Counted from the first letter of the stretch, positions 1 to 9,526 are shown. The stretch is 21,939 bases of DNA from Lunasporangiospora selenospora (GCA_015680635.1 JAABOA010000110.1:1-21939), one strand, 5' to 3'. Notes: a model not told the origin generated them from the sequence alone. Translations and numbers: made by a program.

Positions 1-24
1 CTCTCTCTCTCTCTCTCTCTCTCT
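1..24. repeat. (CT)12 microsatellite
   Basis: A perfect CT dinucleotide run opens the window and may continue to the left of it. It is simple sequence with no associated gene visible. Confidence 0.95.
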
Positions 25-2174
25 TGCCTCAAAATCAAAGAGATAGGAGTGTCTTCTAAAAGACGGATACTAAAGCAAAGCTGGATGGTCCCACGAAATG
101 ATAGAACATCAGGTCTATACCAGATTGCTCCGCAGGGATTGCGATATAGAAGTGTCCTGTTGACCCAAGTATTGAGGGCAACTCATTACTACACTGTGTC
201 CGAGCCTTTTGGATTAAAAAAGCTTGGTAATGGCGCTGTGAAAAAGAGCCCTCTCACGCACCAATTCAAGGATTCAGCGCGGGTCAGTACCTTTTGCAAT
301 GACATCCCATGTTTGTAGCTTTTGTCGCTCTCTCCAAGATCGCATAATATTACCATTTTGTCGCTTCAGTCATTGAATTCCCTGAATGGAATCTCTTCGT
401 CTTAAACTGAAAAATATAAAGACGGCCTGAAGGGTTCTGCCTTTAAACAAGCATGACCTCGATCGAGAGGGAGGTTACAAGTTAAAGTAGGGAAAGGTTA
501 TCAATAGAGTACGCATTGCCGCCAAACAGTCGAGTTATTTATTCGAAGAACGTGGACTGTTGCCGCTGAGATGGGTACCACTTCAAGATGACGAGCTCAT
601 ATCTGCGTCAATCAGCAAGGTAACAGCACCCATTCCCCTGTATCTGAATACGGATGTTGATGTACAACTGAGTGGTGAGAGGCCAAGGCTCTCTGCTGTG
701 TGATATGCTTACCGTCTCTTCTCAAGTAGAGTGGTTTGTGAGATCATGTCCATTAGTTTTACCCCCTAACATTTTGCCCCGCGTGTACTTCTTGTCACAA
801 TCCCACAAGTCCCTAACATGGTGATTTGCTGCTTTTATTTCACAATGTCTTTAAGATGTAGTATAGTTTTATGATGGATGGCGAGAGTCTGGGTCGTTTC
901 TCTTACAATATGGTAGCCAAAATTGTCCTGGTAGAGACAACCCATCAGAAATCACAGCTGTAGGCAAAAGAGTAATATGTTTTCAAGGCAGTGGAACGGA
1001 GAGAGGATGATGGTATCACACCTGCGCAGAGTGGCACCTCCTCCCCTTTTCAGTTGTTGACTATCCCCATGTAGTAAATCGACTATTCGACTCGATCAAA
1101 GCAGACGGACGAAGAGCGCGCTCTTAAAGAAAATAAAGCTAGAACGATCATAGTGTCCACGAGCCACTCTATTCCACAATCCGTCCTTTTGATCCGGTAA
1201 GCAATAATAGAGAGAAAGAGAGAAATATTGCCACCCATAAAACAGATGAGATTGAATGCGTCGTAGTGTCTAAAGAGAAAAAAGAAAGAGGCTCGATGGT
1301 CTCGTGGGATGTAGTTTCCTTCAAACAATCCATCAAACGACTGTGGCATATGAGTGTCCTGTCACTCACATAAATATTAAAAGCGACTATACTGTACCCG
1401 AATCAAATGGATGATAAGAAGAGTGACGAATCTGCGGCGAGAACGTGGTACCAGTGATCTGTAAGAGCCTCAATTATGCGGGACTTGATTCTCTTGCTCC
1501 TGATATATAAATCTCGTATAGGAAACTTGCCCACTTTCCGTGATCAAGTTGTACGATCTTGGCCAAAGAAAACAAGAACCCGCTCGTGCACAACTACAAT
1601 CCAGTCACGGTTCAAAGTTTCTTTTGAGAATCGACTCGAGTCATTGTCCTTTGAAACACCATCCTCATTTGTTGTTGCTCTTTCCAAACTAGTATGGTAT
1701 CGCCAAACAGGGGTATTATGGCAGGGTTCATCATCTACCTCAACCTCTTCCGTATATCATTGAATTCATAACGTCAAAAGGAGAGCTACTCCCCAAGTAT
1801 CAGTCTCACCACTACTAAACACCTCAATATGCCTTACCAACTCCGTTAGTGTTCCCAGTTAAGATGTAGCCCCTCCACCTTGAGCGAGCAAGACAAAGTC
1901 AGTCTAAAGGACTCGGTCTCCAAACGAACGTGGCCTCTATTGAGAGGTAGAATTAAAGATAAAGTAGAGAGGACAATGCACCTTGCTATCGACAAGTCGC
2001 CTTTTACAGTACAGACAACTGAATAGTTTATTCCAGTAATGGAGGCTACGGTATAGTCGGTCTTGTACTGGGTAATCATCTAAAAAGATGTGCTTCCAAA
2101 GACATGATCCTGTTGGGGAAGCTACACGCGAATGATAGAGTAGAGTATGTGTCCCAACATCTGAACGACCATAC
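25..2174. other. Gene-poor region left of the Kazal-like gene
   Basis: No reading frame here looks like a conserved protein. The open frames (for example 49-318 plus and 1476-1763 plus) have no recognisable domain, no splice logic and an amino-acid make-up expected of chance. The only structure I can support is a copy of a dispersed repeat at about 766-1080, described separately. The frames at 1846-2254 on the minus strand lie downstream of or antisense to nothing recognisable, and I treat them as chance. Confidence 0.6.
766..1080 (+). repeat. Dispersed repeat family A, copy 1
   Basis: This stretch aligns by eye, in the same orientation, with about 10178-10460. Shared blocks in order are a TTTTGC(C/T)CCGC block, GATGTAGTATAGTTTT, TGGGTCGTTT, AGAGACA followed by ATCAGAAA, AGCTG(T/C)AGGC and a final CCCTTTTC/TTTCAG stretch. 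Copy 1 carries about 25 extra bases after the TGGGTCGTTT block. Identity is patchy, perhaps two thirds. It is probably an old transposable-element remnant; no ORF or terminal repeat identifies the class. Confidence 0.65.
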
Positions 2175-2399
2175 TTAACGGCATACTCCATCACTAGTCT
2201 TATGATATTGGTCTGTGGGATTCTCGCAGTTGTAAACTTTGAGAGAGCACTCATTGTTAAAGGTCCTCAGTGGGCCATTGTTATCTGTAGCTGTGGCACA
2301 AATAAATTTAGTTCCCTCAGAAGAACAATCTTGCGAACATGACGCCGCAAAGGCGATGGATTGCAGTAGAAAGGTTAGGACGAGCAGTCTTGCGAGCAT
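2175..2399 (-). CDS. Small secreted Kazal-like domain protein
   Basis: A complete single-exon gene of 74 aa. Residues 1-19 form a signal peptide: a basic start (MLARLL), a hydrophobic core and a small-residue end (SIAFAA). The mature part is about 55 residues and one domain, with six cysteines at 21, 25, 34, 51, 58 and 73. The spacing and the TFNNEC motif before the fourth cysteine match the Kazal/follistatin-like fold, where the usual motif is TY.N.C followed six residues later by another cysteine. Kazal domains mostly inhibit serine proteases from outside the cell; whether this one inhibits anything is inference. The second cysteine is followed by two serines, so the usual P1 position would be Ser27. 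The gene stands alone, with no operon-like partner. A weak TATA-like stretch (CTTTATAC on the minus strand, about 2435-2442) lies about 40 bases upstream of the ATG. Confidence 0.82.
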   Translation of the reverse strand: MLARLLVLTFLLQSIAFAASCSQDCSSEGTKFICATATDNNGPLRTFNNECSLKVYNCENPTDQYHKTSDGVCR

Positions 2400-2519
2400 G
2401 ATTACGTGTCGAGTACTCCTTGTAATGGAAAAAAGTATAAAGTGCGATGTTTTCTTAGTTTGGTTGAAGGGACAAGGGGGATATTTTCACAAGCAACACC
2501 ATGAGTACAACTGTTGAAA

Positions 2520-4090
2520 GTCCTATTAGGTTTCTTCCTTACGAGATATTGGGTGACTGGTTCAGCTTCTGATTCTTTTGAGTTCTAAGGTATCAATTTT
2601 CGGATTTGTTTGGGCGCACAGACCCCGGGCAGTTGCCTTGTTTAAATACGTCTGTGGGGTCAGGAAATGATACAGAGTACCCTTGCGGGGTAGGAGAAAG
2701 ACATAGATCTGAAGTACATTAATCCCTCACTAGCAAGAAAGGAGAGGGAGACAAACAAATCAGGAGTATATTGTGAACAAAGGAAGGGGTGTGGATGCAA
2801 GGCATCTGGATAAAAGCCATCATGCCGCAGCGTTCAAAAGGGGGAGAAAAAGCAGATTGTAGGAGGGACGCCCAAAGGTCAGGGGCTCACTTCAATTTGG
2901 GCTTTTCTGTATCACTTGAATTCCCAAGAGCCACATGGTCTACACATAGAGCGCCTTTGGGGTGCATTTTACCTCTCCGCTGGTTATGCGTATCGATCTC
3001 TGTGGATTTCTTTACTAGCTCCTTTCTAAAGTAACTCTACATCCCTCAAGTTCTTTCGTCCCCTCCACAGCTCTCATCATGTATCATATCGGTGGGGTGG
3101 TCTTCCAATACCCATATGATTCACCAATCAAACCACGATAGTTTTCACAAAAATCTGCATTATAGTTCAGGGTAGCCCTATGCACCATTTCCTTATTGCA
3201 AGTGGGCATTCTTTTTGGCAAGCACAATTTGGCGCCTAGATCGTTTGCACTGTAGCGTGGTTTGGATTAGGCTGCTGAATTGAGGGTTTCAAACTAAATA
3301 TCCGTGGGGATGACTGACTCATCCCTAGAGAAGTTCTCTTTGAAATCTAGATCTATATTTGCAGCAATATTGCCAACACTTTTCGTAGAATTTTGTTTAA
3401 GAGATATCTCATGTGGGTCGTGACCAAAGCCCAATTCTCCTTTATCTCGCTTTGCTTAGACACATCGTTCAGTCATGAGGGTCTGGGGCATCAAGAAACG
3501 TCTGGCCGATAAATGAATCAAAGGTATGCTCGTTGAAATACTGCTTATCCGATGCACATCCATGTCGAGGCAATGTCTTTGAACCATTCGCTACTCGAGT
3601 CCAATAAGCAGGGCTCCAAAAAAAAAATGGCCTTCAAGGCTCTGAAAAGGATCTCCATAGTGTCCAAATGGAAGCCCCGGATAACGGGTTAGCAAGGATA
3701 CTTGCAGTGCTGATCGACATCATTTCAACATAAAAAAAAACTCCACCAACCACTTTGACGGAGGGGCAACACAAGAAAAAATCCAAAACCGAGCAGAAGA
3801 CTCACAGACTAGTATAAATCGAGCGAGCCAAGGCTACTATCGCAGACATTTATACTGCCATAAATGGATTTGTACAAGGATCCAAGGCATGGATATCTAC
3901 GCGGCGCAAAATAGCAGACTATTCAAAAAATTGGACCTCGCCTGGGTCCGTAGCATTGGCCATCCGTCAGCAACCAGTCAAGAAAATTACTACTGCTCTC
4001 GAGAGCCAAGGCTGTACTGTGTACCGCTGCCACTGCGAGGTGGTGTGGTGTAGAGAATAGAGCTGTGGGGTCATCCCACGACTTAAGGGG
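2520..4090. other. Gene-poor region with a repeat B copy
   Basis: No convincing coding sequence. A short plus-strand frame starting near 2501 reads MSTTVES followed by RFLPYEIL, which resembles the start of an F-box, but it stops after 23 codons and has no downstream support. The rest is A-tract-rich unique sequence plus the repeat B copy at about 3170-3340. Confidence 0.5.
3170..3340 (+). repeat. Dispersed repeat family B, copy 1
   Basis: Aligns in the same orientation with about 8710-8870. Shared blocks include TGCACCA, CTTATTGCAAGTGG against CTACTGCAAGTGG, ACATTCTTTT/GCATTCTTTT, GGCA.GCACAA, ATCGTTT.CACTG, GTGGTTTGGA, GCTG.ATTG and TGACTCATTCC/TGACTCATCCC. Identity looks near 70 percent. 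It has no coding content and its class is unknown; a decayed transposable-element fragment is the simplest reading. Confidence 0.7.
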
Positions 4091-4097
4091 AATTGGG

Positions 4098-4112
4098 AAC
4101 GTATAAAAAGCC
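4098..4112 (+). promoter_or_regulatory. TATA box, orphan core promoter
   Basis: A strong TATAAAAA element at 4102-4109 is followed by a pyrimidine-rich stretch (CCCCCTTCAG, then TTTTTTC), the layout of a fungal core promoter with initiator. No intact gene follows closely. The nearest coding-like sequence on this strand is the broken frame starting at about 4945, so this may be the relic promoter of that gene or a chance match. Confidence 0.4.
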
Positions 4113-4944
4113 CCCTTCAGCTTTTTTCATTCCCGTTGTTTCGTGTTATCAGGCACCAAGTGACCCCGTCCCGTTGCAAGAGTCCTTTATTCACACTATG
4201 CCCCCCCCCCCACAGTCACGATGAGGGGACTCAACGGGCCCATCCCAGTTTGATCCGCAGAGATTATTGCCACAAAATCCCTCATTGGCAAAATCCCTCT
4301 TTATATCTACAATGCAATTTGCTCTATTTCAGCTACGCTTACTGTGAGAAAATCTGCTCCTTTGGTTATTCCCCTGACCCGTCTTACCTTATCTCTTTGT
4401 ATGTCGTAGTCCCTTTGGAATCTATCAAAAGCTGGCCGTTGGCGTGGAGAACTCTGCAGCAAGATGGCACTCAGAGAGCGCGTTCCACTCGGATACACCA
4501 ATCCAATCCGGTCAAGATCCATATCCAACCCCGCTCCGTTCATGGCAATCCATACTCAACCCGGACGCTCCTCAATGGATTATGAATTTTTAACATATTC
4601 GAAATTTGGGGGATCCATGTGAATCTGATTCATTTGAACCTCTGTCCAATCACAGTTATATCCAAGCTAGTGGCATACAAACCCATCCAAATCCAATCCA
4701 ACTCACTGACAATATTCGCGCCATACATTTTATTTCCGATCCTATCGCTAGGCCAAGCAAAGCAAGACAAGTCAAAACAAGTTGCGAACAGAAAAGTCCG
4801 TAGTATGCCAAACCCTACACAGGGGTCGTTGATTGAAAACTTGCGATTAAAAATTTGCCCACAAAACGCATGTGAATACTAATCAATTTTCCTCTTTACT
4901 CACCAAATATTTGAATAGGAGCAACCACTACTACTATAGTGTGA

Positions 4945-5537
4945 TTAACCAGCAAAATACCGTCAGATTATAACATCAAGGCACTCAAGCAAAAGATAGC
5001 TCTTGCTGCTGTAATCTCCGCTGGAAGTCAACTTAAGACAGCATACTCAATTTACACACAGCTGTCAAAATGGCTTAGTACAGAAGACAATAGTCTACAT
5101 TGGGGAAGCAGAGCAGTTGAAGGCAATTGCAAAACGATAACTGCGACGAGCAAGTTTGCAATGGAGATCACAAGGTTCAGGGATCCAGCAGAGGCGGACA
5201 CGATTATTGCAATCCTTGAAAATAAAATCGCAAACAACTGGGATTTTACAAGGATCCTTTAAAAGTCTTGAGAGGCAAGGATAGCTTCAGATTGATTTTA
5301 AGGAGTGGACGATCTCAACAAAGCTCACAACTGGGACAACAGAGCATTTTTTGCAGAGATGGTAGTGGCTCAGGTTTCTGCTCACATTACTATGACATAT
5401 GGGTGAGTATAACAGCAGATGATGGCGAATGCGAATGGGATTATTTTCTTGTAAACGCATCAAACACGGTGAGCAACAGAGTCGCTGAAAAGTGCGAAAA
5501 AGGATGTGTTGACCCGTCCGTAACCAGCAGCGCATAG
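4945..5537 (+). pseudogene. Frame-broken remnant of a protein-coding gene, unknown family
   Basis: An uninterrupted frame of 105 codons without an ATG runs from 4945 to the TAA at 5260. It has protein-like helical composition (for example KQKIALAAVISAGSQLKTAY and an NCKTITATSKFAMEITRF stretch). The same frame becomes protein-like again at about 5305-5403 (LNKAHNWDNRAFFAEMVVAQ) before a TGA at 5404. The final part, ITADDGECEWDYFLVNASNT up to CEKGCVDPSVTSSA and a TAG at 5535-5537, is in a frame one base earlier. Stops cluster between 5260 and 5300, and the change near 5403 needs one missing base. The only GTGAGT...CAG pair near 5403 would be a 13-base intron, too short to be real. I read this as one gene, possibly secreted, with at least two lesions. 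I do not recognise the family, and no signal peptide exon could be fixed upstream. Confidence 0.45.
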
Positions 5538-5539
5538 TA

Positions 5540-6320
5540 GCAAGCAAAAGCCAGTTTTGGTTTATTATCTGAGGACCAGGCCCATGTCCCTGCTCCTTTC
5601 TCTTTTTACTTTCACTTCCAATTGACTCTACAGCAGAAGATAGAGTTCATCCAGGGTACCAGAGCAGTGTTTATTTCATACAATCGCCGCCTTTTGCTGC
5701 TACAAAATATCCTAATCACAATAATCGCCATTGACCTGCAAGTGACCAACACTTCACGGAAAAGAAAAGAAAAGAGTCTTACTGACCTCATCCAAACCCA
5801 CACAGGTAAAAGTAGGACTACAGGAGTTACAAGGTTCACAATACCACCAGATCCCAGTCCCCTCCCAAGAGACACCAGCAGGTACCTGCGGGCTTTGGTC
5901 GATTTGGCCAGATGGGGTGGCTGAGTGACCCAAACTATTTCAGACAAGCAGTTTCCTTCCCAAGGTTGCTCCCTTCTTTTGTTCATTTTATTATTGTTAT
6001 TCTTCGCCGGTGATCTGTCTGTTTATGGTTCATTTGTTATCCCCCCCCCCTCCACGCAGGCAATCACCTTTCCCAACGGGCTTACCCGCCCTTGCCTCGC
6101 CCAGCGAGACGTTGAACTCCTTGCAGAAAACCATGGATCCCTTGTTCACTACGTTGCATTAGTCCAAACTCCTCCGCAGACAACCAAAACCCCATTTAAT
6201 TTCCCAGAGAACATGTGGTGGGGATGTGTTTACTTGCGTGACGAGTTACACAAGCTTAGTCTGTTGTAATTGGTGGTAAGGTGTGCGCAGCATTGGTGTT
6301 GAATAGAGTTCAGAGATCCC
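5540..6320. other. No supported gene
   Basis: Overlapping open frames exist on both strands (5612-5986 minus, 5622-5924 plus, 5925-6269 plus). None shows a domain, consistent composition or splice signals that tie it to a neighbour. I treat all of them as chance frames. Confidence 0.45.
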
Positions 6321-6325
6321 TGCTT

Positions 6326-6380
6326 GAGGGCGAAGGCGAGGGCGAAGGCGAGGGCGAAGGCGAGGGCGAAGGCGAGGGCC
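6326..6380 (+). repeat. 12-bp minisatellite (GAGGGCGAAGGC)n
   Basis: Four perfect tandem copies of GAGGGCGAAGGC (6326-6373) are followed by a partial fifth. Read on the plus strand they give Gly-Glu repeats within a 62-codon frame (6281-6469) that has no other support. An inverted partial copy lies downstream at 6514-6525. Confidence 0.95.
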
Positions 6381-6513
6381 GGGAGGGGGATGGATCGCCT
6401 AAAAGGTGTGTGGATTTCGGGTTAGATGACTTGTGCAAGCCAGGCGTTCATTGCGGCGTTGAAGTATGATCCTTTGTCCGTAGGAGATTTCACATGCCGT
6501 GAGAGCCTCTATT

Positions 6514-6525
6514 TCGCCTTCGCCC
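6514..6525 (-). repeat. Inverted partial copy of the minisatellite unit
   Basis: TCGCCTTCGCCC is the exact reverse complement of GGGCGAAGGCGA inside the array at 6326-6380. A transcript across both could fold back; the separation is about 135 bases. Confidence 0.6.
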
Positions 6526-6560
6526 TTCCATCCTTGCGTAAAAACCTTCTTTTGCCAAAT

Positions 6561-6570
6561 GTATAAAGCC
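6561..6570 (+). promoter_or_regulatory. Possible TATA box
   Basis: GTATAAAGCC lies about 115 bases upstream of the open frame at 6686-7015. It is an acceptable TATA-like element, but with no proven transcript it stays tentative. Confidence 0.25.
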
Positions 6571-6685
6571 TCGTATCATTAAAAAAAAAAAGGCCAAAAT
6601 ATTTTTCTTGCACCCTTGCACATCATTTCTTTGTCTGTAAGTTGCTTAATCCGTTTAAATAAATCTAAGAAACGTAGGTCATTGA

Positions 6686-7015
6686 GATCAAGTTTACCTA
6701 ATAGGTATCATTTTATGTATCTTAGAAAGTCTATCAGACTCTATATCCACAAAGACTATGTGTCATGATGTCGTCAAAGCCATGGCTGCCTCCTTTCAAC
6801 GAGCAAATCATAAAGAATCCCGTGGGAACGACGAGTATCAGATTTATCCGGACAATTTAAACGTCATCATGGAGACCCAGCAATATGCCGCCCAGGTCGA
6901 AGCATGCTATGGATGTGAGGGCAGTCTTACAGCCAATTTTTTGGATTGTTACAATGGAATGATTATCTGGGCAATCAAATCACTGAGCGTGATCCCCGCC
7001 ACCCAAGAATACTGA
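6686..7015 (+). CDS. Possible terminal exon or decayed gene, unknown product
   Basis: The frame is open for 109 codons, from just after a TGA at 6683-6685 to the TGA at 7013-7015; the first ATG is at 6758 (85 aa). Composition is protein-like, with an ESLSDSISTK stretch before the ATG and a later cysteine motif (EACYGCEG, then LDCYNG). An AATAAA at 7017-7022 immediately follows the stop and would suit a poly(A) signal. I recognise no family. The coding look extends upstream of the ATG, which suggests an exon or a remnant, but I could not find a matching first exon or signal peptide. It may equally be chance. Confidence 0.28.
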   Translation, partial: DQVYLIGIILCILESLSDSISTKTMCHDVVKAMAASFQRANHKESRGNDEYQIYPDNLNVIMETQQYAAQVEACYGCEGSLTANFLDCYNGMIIWAIKSLSVIPATQEY

Positions 7016-7019
7016 TAAT

Positions 7020-7440
7020 AAAATTAAGATCAAAAGCATCACGATGGGAGCTCAACTATAGAGGACTGTTGGCTCAAGTTTTGCACTACTATTATCTATC
7101 GTCAAAAGTCGAGTCTTGAGAATCACTGAAGAACTGAACCTAACATCCAGAACTTTGATAGGAGTATCAGACCCCTACGGAGGCGCAGCCTTGAGCTTGA
7201 GTTTGTGATAATCCTTCTAACTCTTTGCTCCTTCTCGACTCGAAATCGAGACTCTGATATGGATTGTTGTTTGAGTTGTCAACAGGGCTGGTCTCTTGCT
7301 TCCACTCAACAATGCTCATGTGTGTACATCTCACTCTAGTGAGTTTTTACTGAAGAAAAAAAATACGGTATCTACTCCATGCCGGCAAATTTTTACTGGT
7401 ACATTATTCCATTCGGCGGAAAGGCCAGTAAAGTCGCAGT
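7020..7440. other. No supported gene
   Basis: AT-rich sequence with a short Cys-containing open frame (7296-7502 plus, 68 codons) that I cannot connect to anything. No repeat or regulatory element stands out. Confidence 0.4.
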
Positions 7441-7446
7441 TGTATT

Positions 7447-7731
7447 GTGGCGATTGTTTTTATGGAGAAGGAGCTGCTAGACATAATTTCGAATACATAT
7501 GATGAAAACTTGGCATTTTGTATTTTTTTCCCAGGAGCATTAAAGCTACTCCATTCAAACTATTATACCCCGGTCTCATTTATCAGAGCCATACTCCCTA
7601 TTAAACGAATCAATGTCTTTGAGCTGATAGAAAACCAAATCTATAAGCATGCCTTCAACGTCTACTGGAAGCGCGATGGAGGCACCTTGTGGCCTGCAGC
7701 ATGGAAAAGGCTACAGTCGACTTTCTATTGA
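7447..7731 (+). CDS. Weakly supported ORF, unknown product
   Basis: A 94-codon frame whose second half has natural-looking composition (LKLLHSNYYTPVSFIRAIL, INVFELIENQIYKHAF, then a Trp-rich end WKRDGGTLWPAAWKRLQ). Upstream it is closed by a TAA within about 36 bases of the ATG. No domain is recognised and no promoter is visible. It could be an exon of a decayed gene. It overlaps the 7296-7502 frame, so at most one of the two is real in the overlap. Confidence 0.22.
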   Translation: MAIVFMEKELLDIISNTYDENLAFCIFFPGALKLLHSNYYTPVSFIRAILPIKRINVFELIENQIYKHAFNVYWKRDGGTLWPAAWKRLQSTFY

Positions 7732-7930
7732 TTAATAACTCATAAGATGAGGGTCTCCCAAATATAGGCACCCCAAGAGGTCCTGAGCTCGGGACATGGT
7801 GCTAAAATGGATCCCTTTTATTATTCATTGTGAACCCCCTCCCCCCTCTTTAGTTATTTCATATTAATGAAGTCTTTTACAGGTTCTCTCGATGATTGTT
7901 GGAAAGAGACAACTCAGACTGTTACTGACT

Positions 7931-8329
7931 CTAGGGGAAGAAGCCAAAAGCAGAGAGCTTTTTCGCCCCAATTTTGGCCTTTTTTGCTTCTTCCTTGTGG
8001 TGCGCAATACAAGAAGGATCGCCACCTTTTTTTATCAAATTTCTAACGCTGTTGGTGGACTTTTTATGCTGCATCGTATTATCGATCCAGCCCATTCTTG
8101 CCGAGTCATTCCGGGCAGTTGTTATCGTTACAACCTTTTCCGCCATTGAGAATATTCCTGGCACTGTCGTTGGGTTGCGGCCAGGTGCTTTCACATACGT
8201 ATGATCGAACAACTGCGGGTTTTTGCCATTCATCTTTTGGTAGCATTTTTCAGCAGCTCCCGTGTCGTTCTTTATCTTTTTTTCCAAGCCTGTTCGTGCT
8301 TGCTCGAGTTTGCTAGTTGTCCAGGGCAT
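7931..8329 (-). CDS. Lysine-rich hypothetical protein
   Basis: An intact single-exon frame of 132 aa. It is strongly basic at both ends (KLEQARTGLEKKIKND near residue 10; HHKEEAKKAKIGAKKL near residue 115) with a less charged centre. It has no signal peptide and no membrane segment, so a cytosolic or nuclear location is likely. I recognise no domain. Support comes from length, composition and an upstream minus-strand context: a TATTTAAATAG element at about 8486-8496 and a CT-rich stretch before the ATG. The opposite strand carries shorter frames (8098-8316, 7974-8204 and 7892-8149) that look like shadows. It may be a real lineage-specific gene or part of an element. Confidence 0.42.
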   Translation of the reverse strand: MPWTTSKLEQARTGLEKKIKNDTGAAEKCYQKMNGKNPQLFDHTYVKAPGRNPTTVPGIFSMAEKVVTITTARNDSARMGWIDNTMQHKKSTNSVRNLIKKGGDPSCIAHHKEEAKKAKIGAKKLSAFGFFP

Positions 8330-8709
8330 CGTTTCCAGGGTTATTTCTGACAGGATTGATAAAAAAGATGATTATTGACAGTTCAGTTGTCGTGAGGATG
8401 GAAAGAGGGATGGCAGCCACGGTAAAGGTTCGGCGTTATTCGAATTACTGAGTGAGGAGCAAAAACTATCCAGGAGCCATGGACTATTTAAATATTTGCG
8501 TGGAAATTAATGCAACTTCGCCCTGCCCCGAGTCGTAACTTTAAAATCCTCATTACTTCGCCCACTTGTGTGGGGGGGGGGGATAACGACGAGAGTGTGG
8601 GCTGTGTTAGTTTGACTGTAAACAAAGCGCGAGTTCAGTTGTTTGTTCTTGCGCGAGGGGGACCGGCGACATGGCAGAGAGGGTTAGTAAAGCGTTAGTT
8701 CAGTGTTTG

Positions 8710-8870
8710 TGCAGGGTGACACCGTGCACCACCTCCCTACTGCAAGTGGACATTCTTTTCGGCACGCACAAATTTGCACAAATCGTTTACACTGAAATGT
8801 GGTTTGGACAGATTGCTGGATTGGGTTTTCATTTTCAATATCCCCGAGGGTGACTCATTCCTATTTCTCT
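8710..8870 (+). repeat. Dispersed repeat family B, copy 2
   Basis: The partner of about 3170-3340, in the same orientation. The similarity ends at a CT-rich simple stretch (about 8865-8892), which could mark the end of the element or a replacement by slippage. Confidence 0.7.
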
Positions 8871-8892
8871 CTCGCTATCTCTCTCTCTCTCC
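8863..8892. repeat. CT-rich microsatellite
   Basis: An imperfect TCTCTCTC run interrupted by CGCTA, directly abutting the right end of repeat B copy 2. Confidence 0.8.
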
Positions 8893-9094
8893 ACCTTGAA
8901 AAACAAAACAGACGAACCTCATGATGGTTTCTGGTTTACTAATTATTCGACTTTGCATCGAGCAATTAGGGCTGCCACGACCTCGATTTTCCTGTTGCAA
9001 TACGGGAAAGTAGGGGTAAGTACAATTACCAAGAAGCCCAATAAGAAAAGATAACCAGGTACTTCAACAGTTCCTCTTTGAGTTTGTATTTTAC

Positions 9095-9190
9095 CTGTTG
9101 GGTCAAATGCTTCTGTTGGATGGTCTTGGCCACGGCATTGCTGGCTTGTCTTTTGCCATAAACTCCACCTCGGATTCTCCGGATGTCAGT
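9095..9190 (-). other. Exon-like segment with splice consensus at both ends
   Basis: On the minus strand a 96-base (32-codon) open segment is bounded by CTTTAG upstream and CAG/GTAAAA downstream. A TGACTAAA branch-point-like sequence lies about 20 bases before the acceptor. It reads as a basic peptide (TDIRRIRGGVYGKRQ, then KTIQQKH). I do not recognise it and found no firm partner exons. The frames at 9217-9495 on the same strand may be related, but the joining is not determined. Confidence 0.2.
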
Positions 9191-9526
9191 CTAAAGTATG
9201 TCAATTGAGAATTTAGTCATTGAATTCTTTGAGTAATATATTCAAGCATATGATAGTTCAGCAACTCTGACCTCTTTTTCTTGATTAAAAAAGGTATTCT
9301 TATAGGTAATGATGAATGGGGCATCTGTGACATCCAAGTGTTACAATAGGTGCTCCCAGGCTTGTATATCTTACAAACGGACGGCCTGGTAACCACCCTA
9401 TCCTGTGGTATGTTTTGGGGTTTCCGAGGCTGATGAAAAAGTTCGCCAGTTGCGAGGAGAGTCTGGTATGAAAGTAGACTGCGGCCAAAACGCAAGGACG
9501 AACACGGTCAAAGCAACCTAACAGTG

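Noticed and set aside
2501-2572. F-box-like start (RFLPYEIL) on the plus strand
   Set aside because: The frame stops after 23 codons with no donor site or continuation that extends the motif.
5391-5425. GTGAGT...CAG as an intron explaining the frame change at 5403
   Set aside because: The candidate would be only 13 bases long, far below any spliceosomal intron, and removing it does not give the observed downstream frame.
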